Under the pieces are notes generated by a model. The model did not search any database and was not told the DNA's origin. It saw only the letters and a list, made by a program, of their open reading frames with translations. A stretch of DNA of 64,000 nucleotides from JALZMG01 sp963844175 (GTDB lineage Bacteria; Actinomycetota; Acidimicrobiia; Acidimicrobiales; Ilumatobacteraceae), in contig CAWJNE010000022.1 of NCBI GenBank assembly GCA_963844175.1, positions 310,001-374,000 of the forward strand. Reading direction: 5' to 3'. Of this stretch, positions 17,363 through 24,959 are shown piece by piece. The number at the start of each line of letters is the position of its first letter. Positions within the stretch are counted from its first letter, which is position 1. A program made the translations under genes and the position numbers.

Positions 17363-17394
17363 GATACTCTCGACTCGAATGAGAAAGGATCTCA
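17363..17394 (+). promoter_or_regulatory. znuA promoter and candidate Zur box
   Basis: A GATACT box (17363-17368, or TACTCT at 17365-17370) lies 8-10 nt before the ATG of znuA, predicting a leaderless or nearly leaderless message. The palindrome TGAGAAAGGATCTCA (17380-17394) overlaps the start codon. It has the TGA...TCA ends and length of actinobacterial Zur boxes, with 5-bp perfect arms. Its role is inferred from position and from the adjacent Zur gene. Confidence 0.45.
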
Positions 17395-18272
17395 CTCTTG
17401 GTTGCTTCCTGGTGGTGGCGACCACGGGCGCGCTCGCCGGTTGCGGGGGCACCGAGTCGGCGGAGTCCGCACGGCCGACGATCGTGGTGACGACCAACAT
17501 CCTCGGGCAGGTCGTGGGCGAGCTGGTCGGCGAGCTGGCGGACGTCGAGGTCGTGATGCCGTTGGGCGCCGACCCGCACGAGTTCGAGCCGTCGGCCCAG
17601 CAGGCGGAAGCGATGGAGGACGCCGACCTGCTGGTGATCAACGGCGCCGGGTTCGAGGCGGGCATGGCCGACGTGATCGACGAGGCGGTAGCCACCGGGG
17701 CGCCCGTGTTCGACGCCGCCGCCCAGGTCGAGGTCGTCGCCGGCGATCCCCACATCTGGATGGACCCGCAGCGAATGGCCGGCGTCGTCGAAGGCCTGGG
17801 GGCGCGACTGGCCGACGTCGAAGGCATCGACGCTGACGCACTCGCCGCTCGGGTCGAGGACACACGAATCGACCTGACCGCGCTCGACGACGAGCTGGCC
17901 GCCACGCTGGGCGCCATCCCGCCCGACCAGCGGGTGCTCGTGACCAATCACGAGGTCCTCGGGTACTTCGCCGATCGGTACCGGTTCGACGTGCTCGGCG
18001 CGGTGATCCCCTCCACGACCACGGGCGCCCAAGCCTCGGCCGGCGACCTCGAGCAGCTGGCGGCGACCGTCCGCGATGCCGGGGTGGGCACGATCTTCGC
18101 CGAGACCACGCAATCGGCCGACCTGGCCGAGGCGTTGGCCGACGAGGTCGGCGAGGAGGTCCAGGTCGTCGAGTTGTTCACGGAGAGCCTCGGTGAGCCC
18201 GGCTCGGGTGCCGAGACCTACGTGTCGATGATGCGCGCCAACGCCCAGCTGATCGCCGACGGGCTGTCGTGA
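17379..18272 (+). CDS. znuA: zinc ABC transporter substrate-binding lipoprotein
   Basis: This is a cluster-9 solute-binding protein of 297 residues. A lipoprotein signal (VATTGALAGCGG, Cys about residue 21) anchors it outside the membrane. Metal ligands are expected at His in GADPHEF, His in DPHIWMDP, His in VTNHEVLGYF, and an acidic residue in the FAETTQSADLA region. The His-rich loop of classic ZnuA is absent, so manganese cannot be excluded by sequence alone. The start at ATG 17379 gives a proper signal peptide. The stop overlaps the GTG of znuB. Confidence 0.88.
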   Translation: MRKDLTLGCFLVVATTGALAGCGGTESAESARPTIVVTTNILGQVVGELVGELADVEVVMPLGADPHEFEPSAQQAEAMEDADLLVINGAGFEAGMADVIDEAVATGAPVFDAAAQVEVVAGDPHIWMDPQRMAGVVEGLGARLADVEGIDADALAARVEDTRIDLTALDDELAATLGAIPPDQRVLVTNHEVLGYFADRYRFDVLGAVIPSTTTGAQASAGDLEQLAATVRDAGVGTIFAETTQSADLAEALADEVGEEVQVVELFTESLGEPGSGAETYVSMMRANAQLIADGLS

Positions 18273-19129
18273 ACCCGGTCGACTTCTTCGCCGATGCGTT
18301 CGCCTCGGATCTCACGCAGCGGGCGCTGCTCGGCGGCCTGCTCGCCGCAGTGACGACGGCGCTGGTCGGCACGTGGGTGGTGGTGCGCGGCCTGGCCTTC
18401 CTCGGGGACGCGCTGGCCCACGGCCTGCTGCCGGGCATCGCCCTCGCCGCGGTGTGGGGGTTCGACCTGTCGTTGGGCGCGCTGCTCAGCGCCGCGCTGA
18501 TGGTCGGCGGGGTCAACCTCGTGAGCCGCACGACCCGTCTGTCGAGCGACACGTCGGTGGGGCTGCTGTTCGTGGCCATGCTGGCGGTCGGGGTGATCAT
18601 CATCAGTCGCCAGCCGACGTACGCCGGCGATCTCACGTCGTTCCTGTTCGGCGACGTCCTGGGGGTCAGCACCGGCGACCTCGTGCTCTCGGGCGTCGTG
18701 CTCGTCGTCACCGCCGTGGCGATGGTCGTCGGCCATCGCTCGTTCCTCGCGCTGGCCATCGATCCGGCGAAGGCGACGACCCTCGGGCTGCGACCCGGGC
18801 TGGCCCACGCCGCGCTGCTGGCACTGCTCGCCTTCTCCGTCGTCGCCAGCTTCCGCACCGTCGGGACGCTGCTGGTGTTCGGGCTGCTGGTGGCGCCGCC
18901 AGCGACGGCGGTGCTGATCGTCCGCCGGCTGCCGGTGGCGATGGGCGTGGCGGTCTCGCTCGGGTCGCTGGCCGTCGTGCTCGGCCTGGCGATCAGCTAC
19001 CACGCCGAGACCGCAGCATCGGCCACGGTGGCAGGTGTCGCCATCGCCCAGTTCTTCGTGGTGCTCGCCGTGACCGAAGTCCGAGCTCGACTGCTCAGAG
19101 TCCGAGCCGTTCCTCCAGCCACTTCGTGA
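18269..19129 (+). CDS. znuB: zinc ABC transporter permease
   Basis: This is an ABC-3 family permease of 286 residues with 8-9 hydrophobic helices. Typical segments are VVRGLAFLGDALAHGLLPGIA (the coupling region) and FRTVGTLLVFGLLVAPPATA. The GTG at 18269 overlaps the znuA stop by 4 nt, so the two are translationally coupled. The 3' end overlaps the convergent serine hydrolase gene by 35 nt. With ZnuC on the opposite strand, it forms the Zur-neighbouring importer. Confidence 0.9.
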   Translation: MNPVDFFADAFASDLTQRALLGGLLAAVTTALVGTWVVVRGLAFLGDALAHGLLPGIALAAVWGFDLSLGALLSAALMVGGVNLVSRTTRLSSDTSVGLLFVAMLAVGVIIISRQPTYAGDLTSFLFGDVLGVSTGDLVLSGVVLVVTAVAMVVGHRSFLALAIDPAKATTLGLRPGLAHAALLALLAFSVVASFRTVGTLLVFGLLVAPPATAVLIVRRLPVAMGVAVSLGSLAVVLGLAISYHAETAASATVAGVAIAQFFVVLAVTEVRARLLRVRAVPPATS

Positions 19130-20087
19130 TCGGCCAGGCGCCGTTGGTCGTGTTGGACAGCACGGTGCAGGTCAGGTCGTCGCTCGGTCGGTGGAGCGAG
19201 CGCATCGAGGCGCCGGCGTCGTAGCCCTCGATCTCGATGACCCCGCCGGCGGGTCGGAGCCACAGCCCCAACCCGTAGTCGTTCGGCGTCGACTCGTCGT
19301 TGCGCCTGGGTCGCCTCGCTTCTTCGACCCAGGCCGGCGACACGATGCGACCAGCGCACAAGGCGGTCCAGAACGTCCGGATGTCGGCGGCCGTGGCGAA
19401 GGCGCCACCGTCACCGTTGCCCCGGACCGGCAAATGCAGGACGTTGGACCGCAACCCGTCGGGTTCGAGGTAGGCGACGGCGGCGGTGCCGGGCAGCTCG
19501 TCGAGGCGGAGGTAGGCGGTGCGGCGCATGCCCGCGGGCTCGAAGACGTGCTCGTCGACGAGGTCGTGGAACGTCCGGCCCGTCGCCCGCTCGAGCAGCA
19601 GGGCGAGGACCATGAACCCGCCGTTGCAGTACGCGAACTGCTCGCCGGGGGTCGCCACCATGGGGTGCCCGGCGAGCATGGGGAGGAACCCATCGGTCGT
19701 GGCCAGCCGGTGCACCGGCACGTCGGGGATCCGCTCGTTGACGTCGGTCTGGTCGTCCTCGTCGAGGTAGTCGCCGATGCCGGACCGGTGGGAGAGCAAC
19801 TGCTCGATCGTCACGGCGTCGTCGATCAACGGAAGGTCGTCGCCCAGCAGGGAGCGGGCGGTCGTCGTGAGGTCGAGCACGCCGAGCTCGCAGAGCCGCA
19901 CGACCGTGAGGGCGGTGAACGCCTTCGATCCGCTGGCGATGCCAATCTGCGTGTCAACCGTGGTGGCGACGCCGTGGGCCCGGTCGGCGAACCCGAACGC
20001 TCCCTCCAGCACCACCTCACCGGCCCGGTCGACACGTACGACGCCCGAGAACCGCTGGTCGGCGACCAGTTCGTCGAAACCGTCCAT
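19095..20087 (-). CDS. serine beta-lactamase-like hydrolase (class C fold)
   Basis: This is a beta-lactamase/esterase-fold protein of 330 residues without a signal peptide. The S-x-x-K motif is SGSK (in IASGSKAFTALT), the Y-x-N motif is YCN (in FAYCNGGFM), and the third motif (usually HTG or KTG) is replaced by GYDAGAS. LLSHRSGIGDYL is a typical class C/EstB segment. It more likely cleaves esters or D-amino peptides than beta-lactam antibiotics. It is convergent with znuB, overlapping it by 35 nt. Confidence 0.8.
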   Translation of the reverse strand: MDGFDELVADQRFSGVVRVDRAGEVVLEGAFGFADRAHGVATTVDTQIGIASGSKAFTALTVVRLCELGVLDLTTTARSLLGDDLPLIDDAVTIEQLLSHRSGIGDYLDEDDQTDVNERIPDVPVHRLATTDGFLPMLAGHPMVATPGEQFAYCNGGFMVLALLLERATGRTFHDLVDEHVFEPAGMRRTAYLRLDELPGTAAVAYLEPDGLRSNVLHLPVRGNGDGGAFATAADIRTFWTALCAGRIVSPAWVEEARRPRRNDESTPNDYGLGLWLRPAGGVIEIEGYDAGASMRSLHRPSDDLTCTVLSNTTNGAWPITKWLEERLGL

Positions 20088-20174
20088 CGGTCAGGAACGT
20101 ACGGCATGTCTGAGCGCCCGTGAGCACGGGTACCAGCCCGCCATGAGCGTGCGAGTCTGCGAGAGGGTCCACTC

Positions 20175-21155
20175 ATGAGCGACCCGGTCAAGTTCGGCAT
20201 GACGCTGTCCAGCGAGGAGCACCCGCCGCGCCGGCTGGTCGAGCTCGCCGTCCTGGCCGAGGAACACGGCTTCGACTTCGTGTCGGCGTCCGACCACTTC
20301 CACCCGTGGGTCGATGAGCAGGGCCATTCGCCGTTCGTGTGGTCGGTGCTCGGCGCGATCGCCGCCCGAACGACGTCGTTGGACGTGGCCGTCGGGGTGA
20401 CGTGCCCGATCATGCGCATCCACCCGGCGGTGCTGGCGCAGGCGACGGCAACCACGGCTCACCTGCTGGAGGGCCGCTTCACCTGGGGTGTCGGGACCGG
20501 AGAGGCGCTCAACGAGCACATCCTCGGTGACCGCTGGCCACCAGCCGACCTGCGCATCGACATGTTGGAGGAGGCGGTGGACCTCATCCGCCAGCTCTGG
20601 ACGGGTGAACAGCTGACCCATCGAGGCACCCACTTCACGGTGGAGAACGCCCAGATCTATGACCCGCCGGAGTCGGCGCCGCCGATCGTCGTGTCGGCGT
20701 TCGGCCCGCAGGCGATGGCGCTGGCGGCCCGGATCGGCGATGGGCTGTGGGTCTCCGGCGCCGACGCCGAGACCGTGCGTGACTGGCGGGCCCAGGGTGG
20801 ATCGGGTCCGGTCTACGCCCAGTTGACGCTGTGCTGGGCCAAGGACCGCGACGAGGCGATCGCCACGGCCCATCGCATCTGGCCGAACACCGGGGTCCCG
20901 GGTCAACTCAGCCAGGATCTGCCGACGCCCGCCCACTTCGCGCAGGCCTCGAGCGTGGTGACGAAGGAGCAGATCGCCGAGTCGGTGTCCTGCGGGCCGG
21001 ATCCCCAGCCCGTCATCGACGCCATCGGCGAGATGGTCGCCGCCGGCATCGACCACGTGTACCTCCACCAGATCGGCCCGGACCAGGAAGGCTTCTGCCG
21101 GTTCTGGACCGACGAGGTGGCGCCCGAGGTGGAGCAGCAGTCGCGTGGTGGGTGA
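20175..21155 (+). CDS. F420-dependent LLM-class oxidoreductase
   Basis: This is a luciferase-like TIM-barrel oxidoreductase of 326 residues. It resembles the F420-dependent glucose-6-phosphate dehydrogenase group (KFGMTLSSEEHPPRRLVELAVLAEEHGFDFVSASDHFHPW, and FTWGVGTGEALNEHILGDRWPP). These segments form the deazaflavin phosphate and ring sites. The end PEVEQQ fits the family length. It overlaps the next gene by 11 nt. The substrate is not certain; other members act on alcohols or hydroxymycolate. Confidence 0.85.
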   Translation: MSDPVKFGMTLSSEEHPPRRLVELAVLAEEHGFDFVSASDHFHPWVDEQGHSPFVWSVLGAIAARTTSLDVAVGVTCPIMRIHPAVLAQATATTAHLLEGRFTWGVGTGEALNEHILGDRWPPADLRIDMLEEAVDLIRQLWTGEQLTHRGTHFTVENAQIYDPPESAPPIVVSAFGPQAMALAARIGDGLWVSGADAETVRDWRAQGGSGPVYAQLTLCWAKDRDEAIATAHRIWPNTGVPGQLSQDLPTPAHFAQASSVVTKEQIAESVSCGPDPQPVIDAIGEMVAAGIDHVYLHQIGPDQEGFCRFWTDEVAPEVEQQSRGG

Positions 21156-21657
21156 GCCCGCCGGCGCCGCTCGTGACTACCTGACGACGTACCTGCGCGA
21201 CCACCGCGCCGGTGCCGCCGCCGGGGTCTCGCTCGCCCGGCACCTGGCCGAGGCAAACGCCGACACCGAATGGGGCGACGCGCTGGTCGAACTGCACCTC
21301 GAGATCGCCGCTGATCGAGACGCCCTGGACGACGTGCTGTCCCGCCTTCGGGTGCGCGCCAACCCGGTCAAGCAGGCGCTCGCACTGATCGCCGCCCGCC
21401 TGCGGCGGCTCAAGCTCAACCGCCACCTCTTCAGCTACTCGCCGTCGAGCCGCGTCGTCGAGCTCGAACTGCTGGCCGCCGGCGTCGACACGAAGCGCAA
21501 CCTCTGGCGAGCGCTGACGACGATCGACGGGCTCGCCGACCACCTCGATGGGGACCGGCTCCAGCGGCTGGTCGAGCGGGCCACGCGGCAGCACGAGGAG
21601 ATCCTCGAGCTGCACCGGTCGGCGGCGCAGGCCGCCTTCGGCACCGGGTCACACTGA
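21145..21657 (+). CDS. conserved hypothetical helical protein
   Basis: This 170-residue protein is almost entirely helical, with DYLTTYLRDHRAGAAAGVSLARHLAEAN at the start and RRLKLNRHLFSYSPSSRVVELELL in the middle. It resembles an uncharacterised actinobacterial family with a ferritin-like four-helix look, but no metal motif is visible. It starts at GTG 21145, overlapping the F420 oxidoreductase gene by 11 nt, so it is co-translated with it. The function is unknown. Confidence 0.6.
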   Translation: MVGEPAGAARDYLTTYLRDHRAGAAAGVSLARHLAEANADTEWGDALVELHLEIAADRDALDDVLSRLRVRANPVKQALALIAARLRRLKLNRHLFSYSPSSRVVELELLAAGVDTKRNLWRALTTIDGLADHLDGDRLQRLVERATRQHEEILELHRSAAQAAFGTGSH

Positions 21658-21712
21658 CCGGCTGCGCCGAGCGCCGACGGCCCAGCCGAGGCCGGGTCAG
21701 GATGGGGGAGTG

Positions 21713-22288
21713 GTGGGCAGTGTGCGATCGGTCGTGTTGGTCGAGGGGCGCAGCGACCAGATGGCCGTGGAGACCCTCGCCCGGCGGCGCGGTGTCGACC
21801 TGGCCGGTGCTGACGTCGCAGTCGTCTCGATCGGCGGTGCCAGCGGGATCGGGCGGGCCCTGGATCACTTCGGGCCGACGGGCCTCGCGCTCCGGCTCGC
21901 TGGCCTCTGTGACGTCGGCGAGGAGCCGCTGTTCCGCTACCACCTGCAGCGAGCCGGGTTCGGCGATGAGCTCGATCGTGCGGCGATGGAGCGGGCCGGC
22001 TTCTTCGTCTGCGATGCCGACCTCGAGGACGAACTGATCCGCGCCCTCGGAGCGCGTCGCGTCGAGCGGGTCATCGACGAGCAGGGGGAACTGGGTTCGT
22101 TCCGGACGATGCAGCGCCAGCCCGCGCAGCGCGGACGCAGCGTCGAGGCTCAGCTCCGACGGTTCATGGGGACCCAAGGAGGCCGCAAGGTCCGCTACGC
22201 CACACTGCTCGTCGAGGCGCTCGACCTTGACCACGTGCCGGAGCCACTCGGCGCCGCGCTCGCCCATGTCCTCGCCAGCGCGATCTGA
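21713..22288 (+). CDS. TOPRIM-domain protein (OLD-like)
   Basis: This is a stand-alone TOPRIM domain of about 191 residues. The first strand VVLVEGRSDQMAVETLARR carries the catalytic Glu, and FVCDADLEDELIRALG carries the DxD motif. Such domains coordinate magnesium in topoisomerases, primases and OLD nucleases; here no ATPase domain is attached. The start is GTG 21713 (or 21710), just behind a purine run GGGGGAG. The gene ends 27 nt before the S4-domain protein, in the same frame. Confidence 0.7.
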   Translation: MGSVRSVVLVEGRSDQMAVETLARRRGVDLAGADVAVVSIGGASGIGRALDHFGPTGLALRLAGLCDVGEEPLFRYHLQRAGFGDELDRAAMERAGFFVCDADLEDELIRALGARRVERVIDEQGELGSFRTMQRQPAQRGRSVEAQLRRFMGTQGGRKVRYATLLVEALDLDHVPEPLGAALAHVLASAI

Positions 22289-22315
22289 CCGGCGCCGCCG
22301 AGGCAGACTTCACCC

Positions 22316-22681
22316 ATCGAGACGACACGTGTCGATCAGTGGCTGTGGGCCGTACGGCTGCTCAAGACCCGCTCGCTGGCGGCGGCGGCATGCCGGGGTG
22401 GGCACGTCAAGGTCAACGGCCGGACTGCCAAGCCGGCGCACCTCGTGCGCGTCGGCGACCGCATCGAGGCGCACCTCGCCGACCGGGAGCGGGTGCTCGA
22501 GGTGGCCCGGGTGATCGACCGACGCGTCAGCGCGCCGATCGCCGCCGACTGCCTCGTCGACCACAGCCCGCCGGCGCCACCGCGCGAGGCGTACGTCCCG
22601 CCGCTGTTCCGCCGGGACCCAGGTGCCGGACGCCCGACCAAGAAGGACCGCCGGCAGCTGGACCGCCTGCGAAAGCGCTGA
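22316..22681 (+). CDS. Hsp15-like S4-domain RNA-binding protein, probable ATC start
   Basis: This is an S4 RNA-binding protein of 121 residues, like Hsp15 (HslR), which recycles nascent chain-50S complexes after heat shock. The core is RVDQWLWAVRLLKTRSLAAA, then CRGGHVKVNGRTAKPAHLVRVGD, with a basic tail (RRQLDRLRKR). No ATG, GTG or TTG exists in frame between the upstream stop (22286-22288) and residue 43. The only start that gives the family N terminus (M-E-T-T-R-V-D-Q-W) is ATC at 22316. A CAGACT box ends 6 nt before it, the same spacing as at other leaderless starts here. A frameshift upstream is the alternative. Confidence 0.75.
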   Translation: METTRVDQWLWAVRLLKTRSLAAAACRGGHVKVNGRTAKPAHLVRVGDRIEAHLADRERVLEVARVIDRRVSAPIAADCLVDHSPPAPPREAYVPPLFRRDPGAGRPTKKDRRQLDRLRKR

Positions 22682-22687
22682 GGGCGC

Positions 22688-23062
22688 TCAGCGCCGAGCG
22701 GTTCGACGGTCCCGATCGTTGATCCCGAGGATGGCGTAGACCACGAGGTTGACGAGCCAGACCACGATCGTGCCGGCGACGGCGGGCCAGAAGCCGTCGA
22801 TGTGGAAGTCGGGCATCAACCATGCGGTCAGGACCAGCATCAAGAGGTTGACGAAGAACAGCGCCACCCCGAGCGTGATGATGACCACCGGGAGCGCCAG
22901 CAGCGTCACGATCGGCTTCACCAAGGCGTTGATGATCCCGAACACTGCGCCGGCGATGATGGCTTGCCACCACTCGTCGATGCGGATGCCGTCGACCCAC
23001 CAGTCGGCCACCAGCAAGGCGACGGTGTTGGACGCCCAGACCAGGACGATGCGCACGAGCAT
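22688..23062 (-). CDS. phage-holin-like four-helix membrane protein (DUF360/PF04020)
   Basis: This 124-residue protein has four transmembrane helices, with the family pattern IIAGAVFGIINALVKPIVTLLALPV and VNLLMLVLTAWLMPDFHIDGFW. The family is named after mycobacterial 4-TMS phage holin, yet it is widespread in chromosomes and its role is unknown. The same domain forms the N terminus of the phosphodiesterase at 32496. It runs convergently with the S4 gene, 6 nt apart. Confidence 0.8.
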   Translation of the reverse strand: MLVRIVLVWASNTVALLVADWWVDGIRIDEWWQAIIAGAVFGIINALVKPIVTLLALPVVIITLGVALFFVNLLMLVLTAWLMPDFHIDGFWPAVAGTIVVWLVNLVVYAILGINDRDRRTARR

Positions 23063-23164
23063 GCTTCAGCAGGTTCCCTCGGTCGGATGGATCGACTCCA
23101 GGCGCACCGTAGTCAACGGGTCGACCGCCAGGCGCGGATGATCGGCCGAGGGCTCGGCTGCTCG

Positions 23165-24292
23165 TCAGGGCCCGAGCCAGGTCATTCGGGCGCCCGACGG
23201 GTGGGCGGTGGCCAGGACGCCGTCGATCGTCCGGCCGCCGACGGTGCCGAGGATCGACAGCAGCGCGAACACGCCGCCGGATCGGTTCTGGCGGATCAGC
23301 TCGGGGTCGACGGGAAGCCCCTGGACGCTGCGCCGGGCGTCGGTGCCGAGGGGGATCAACGGGTCGAGCGAGATCCAGGCCGCGTCGCGCCCGTCGAGCT
23401 CGATCGTCGCCGCCAGCTGTGCTCGCGCGTCGTCGTCGAAGAAGACCGCGGTGTAGCTGTCGACGACGACGATCAGGGCATCGTCGGGCAGCTCGGCGAG
23501 CACATCGGGAAGGGCGGTGGGCCCGTCGCCGCGCACGATCGGTGCGCTGGCCGCCCGTGTCACCGCGATGGCCGCGGCGAGCCGGCGCTCTCCGTCCGGC
23601 GTCGGTGGGAGGCAGGCAGCGAGCCAGGCCCGCGACGCTTCGTCGTCGAGATCGATCGGCGCCGCCTCGATGCCGACGCGGGCGACGATCTCGGGCGGGC
23701 GACTCGGCACCGGCGGTGATCCCGTGACGGCGCACCCCAGGCGGACACGCGAGTCGGGAGGGCCGAACGAGCCCGCGGCACCCAGGTCGACGTGGTAGCG
23801 ATCGACGTGCAGACCGAGACCCGACCCCGTGCCGACGTCGACGAGGGCGAGGGGGCGACCAGGGGCAGCGCCCTGGATGACGCCGATGGCCAGGGCGGTC
23901 TGCACGCAGCGTCCGACCTCGTTCATCTGGTACCGGTGGCCGAACCAGCGACGCAGCTCGTCGGGGCGATCGGCGACGAACCGCGCCAGCGCCGTGGCGA
24001 AGGCGGCGTCGACGGGACGCTGCACCGGGCCGGGGAAGTAGGCCCGCAGCCGGTCGTCGGGATGGTCGGCGAGGACGCGCTGGATGCTGGCGGCGACAAG
24101 GAGCGCCGGGATCCGATCCGCTGGGATCTCGCTGGCCAGTTGCAGGATGCCCTCGTCGGCGGCGATGGCGCCGAACAGCGCCGCGGTGAGCGCCCATCCC
24201 GGGTCGGCGTCCGGGCCGGACCACCCCTTGGCGACCTCGGCGGCTTGGTCGCGGATGGCGTCGACGGCGGGACGCACGAGCTCGTCGGCCAT
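23165..24292 (-). CDS. DUF2332 family protein
   Basis: This 375-residue protein matches the DUF2332 pattern. An N-terminal helical half contains HPDDRLRAYFPGP and NEVGRCVQTALAIGVIQ. A methyltransferase-like LVDVGTGSGLGLHVDRYHVD segment follows at about residue 165, and the C terminus has VVDSYTAVFFDDDARAQL. The GxGSG loop hints at a Rossmann-like SAM fold, but no activity is established. It starts at ATG 24292, and its upstream region faces the DtxR-type promoter of the next gene. Confidence 0.72.
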   Translation of the reverse strand: MADELVRPAVDAIRDQAAEVAKGWSGPDADPGWALTAALFGAIAADEGILQLASEIPADRIPALLVAASIQRVLADHPDDRLRAYFPGPVQRPVDAAFATALARFVADRPDELRRWFGHRYQMNEVGRCVQTALAIGVIQGAAPGRPLALVDVGTGSGLGLHVDRYHVDLGAAGSFGPPDSRVRLGCAVTGSPPVPSRPPEIVARVGIEAAPIDLDDEASRAWLAACLPPTPDGERRLAAAIAVTRAASAPIVRGDGPTALPDVLAELPDDALIVVVDSYTAVFFDDDARAQLAATIELDGRDAAWISLDPLIPLGTDARRSVQGLPVDPELIRQNRSGGVFALLSILGTVGGRTIDGVLATAHPSGARMTWLGP

Positions 24293-24358
24293 CGTCGGCG
24301 CACGTTAGGCGGCGTGGCCGGGACCCGCCGGCGGGTTCGCCGACATGTGCGCTGATCG

Positions 24359-24388
24359 TTGACAGTTAGGTGAACCTAACCATATGCT
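24359..24388 (+). promoter_or_regulatory. promoter with TTGACA -35 and TATGCT -10
   Basis: TTGACA (24359-24364) and TATGCT (24383-24388) are 18 bp apart. A perfect palindrome fills most of the spacer. The predicted transcript start is about 24395-24397, on or next to an ATG. This is one of the best consensus promoters in the window. Confidence 0.65.
24365..24380. promoter_or_regulatory. DtxR/IdeR/MntR-type operator
   Basis: GTTAGGTGAACCTAAC is a palindrome with perfect 7-bp arms around GA. The TTAGGT...ACCTAA arms match half-sites of DtxR-family iron or manganese repressors. It sits between the -35 and -10 boxes, where binding would block RNA polymerase. Whether the regulator is IdeR-like or MntR-like cannot be told, and no such regulator is in the window. 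Confidence 0.6.
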
Positions 24389-24396
24389 TCGCCGGC

Positions 24397-24426
24397 ATGG
24401 TCGCCCTGGTCGTCACCGCCCCGTGA
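24397..24426 (+). CDS. possible leaderless leader peptide (9 codons)
   Basis: ATG at 24397 lies 8 nt after the -10 box, so it may be the 5' end of the transcript. It opens a nine-codon frame (M-V-A-L-V-V-T-A-P) whose TGA (24424-24426) overlaps the GTG of the downstream gene at 24423. This arrangement would couple translation of a gene that has no Shine-Dalgarno sequence. It is inference from layout only. Confidence 0.4.
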   Translation: MVALVVTAP

Positions 24427-24938
24427 GTCTCACCCTCGATCAGTTGCGGCTGGCCGCCGCCCTGTCGCACGGCGCGCCGGATGGCGACCTCGAGCTGAGC
24501 GGCGTCGGCCGTCGCTGGCTGGTCAGCTTCCGCCGACCGCGCGCCACCATCGACCCGTGTGGCTTCCGGCAGCTCGTGCTGGCCACCGCGCGCGGCTGCC
24601 GCGTCGGCCTCCTTCCCGTCGAGCACGTCCGCTTCGTCGGTGGGGTGCGGGACATCGGCGGTGGCGTGTACGAGTCGTCCGGTCCCGACGGACCGCAACG
24701 CCGGATCGCCACGTTCCTCGGCGCCGGCGCCGTCGAGGGGACGCTGCGCGAGGCGCCGGACGACGGCGGAGCGATCGTCGCCCAGGTCGGTGGCGACCGT
24801 GAGCTCGGGGTGTCCGTCGTGACGCTGTCGACCGCACGCCCCGGCGTCGACCTGTTGCTCGACGCGGTGGCGCAGTCGGTCGCCGCGGCGTGCATGGTCG
24901 AAGAGCTCATCGCGCCGGTCGCCGTCGAGCACGGCTGA
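24423..24938 (+). CDS. hypothetical protein under DtxR-type operator
   Basis: This 171-residue protein begins SLTLDQLRLAAALSHGAPDG and ends CMVEELIAPVAVEHG. I recognise no family. It is a compact alpha/beta sequence without signal peptide or membrane segment; a Cys at DPCGF and another at RGCRVG are visible. A longer frame from 24384 overlaps the -10 box, so GTG 24423 is preferred. The operator in its promoter suggests repression by iron or manganese, which may point to a role in metal limitation. Confidence 0.6.
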   Translation: MSLTLDQLRLAAALSHGAPDGDLELSGVGRRWLVSFRRPRATIDPCGFRQLVLATARGCRVGLLPVEHVRFVGGVRDIGGGVYESSGPDGPQRRIATFLGAGAVEGTLREAPDDGGAIVAQVGGDRELGVSVVTLSTARPGVDLLLDAVAQSVAAACMVEELIAPVAVEHG

Positions 24939-24959
24939 CCGCGCCGGTCGGACGCCGCC

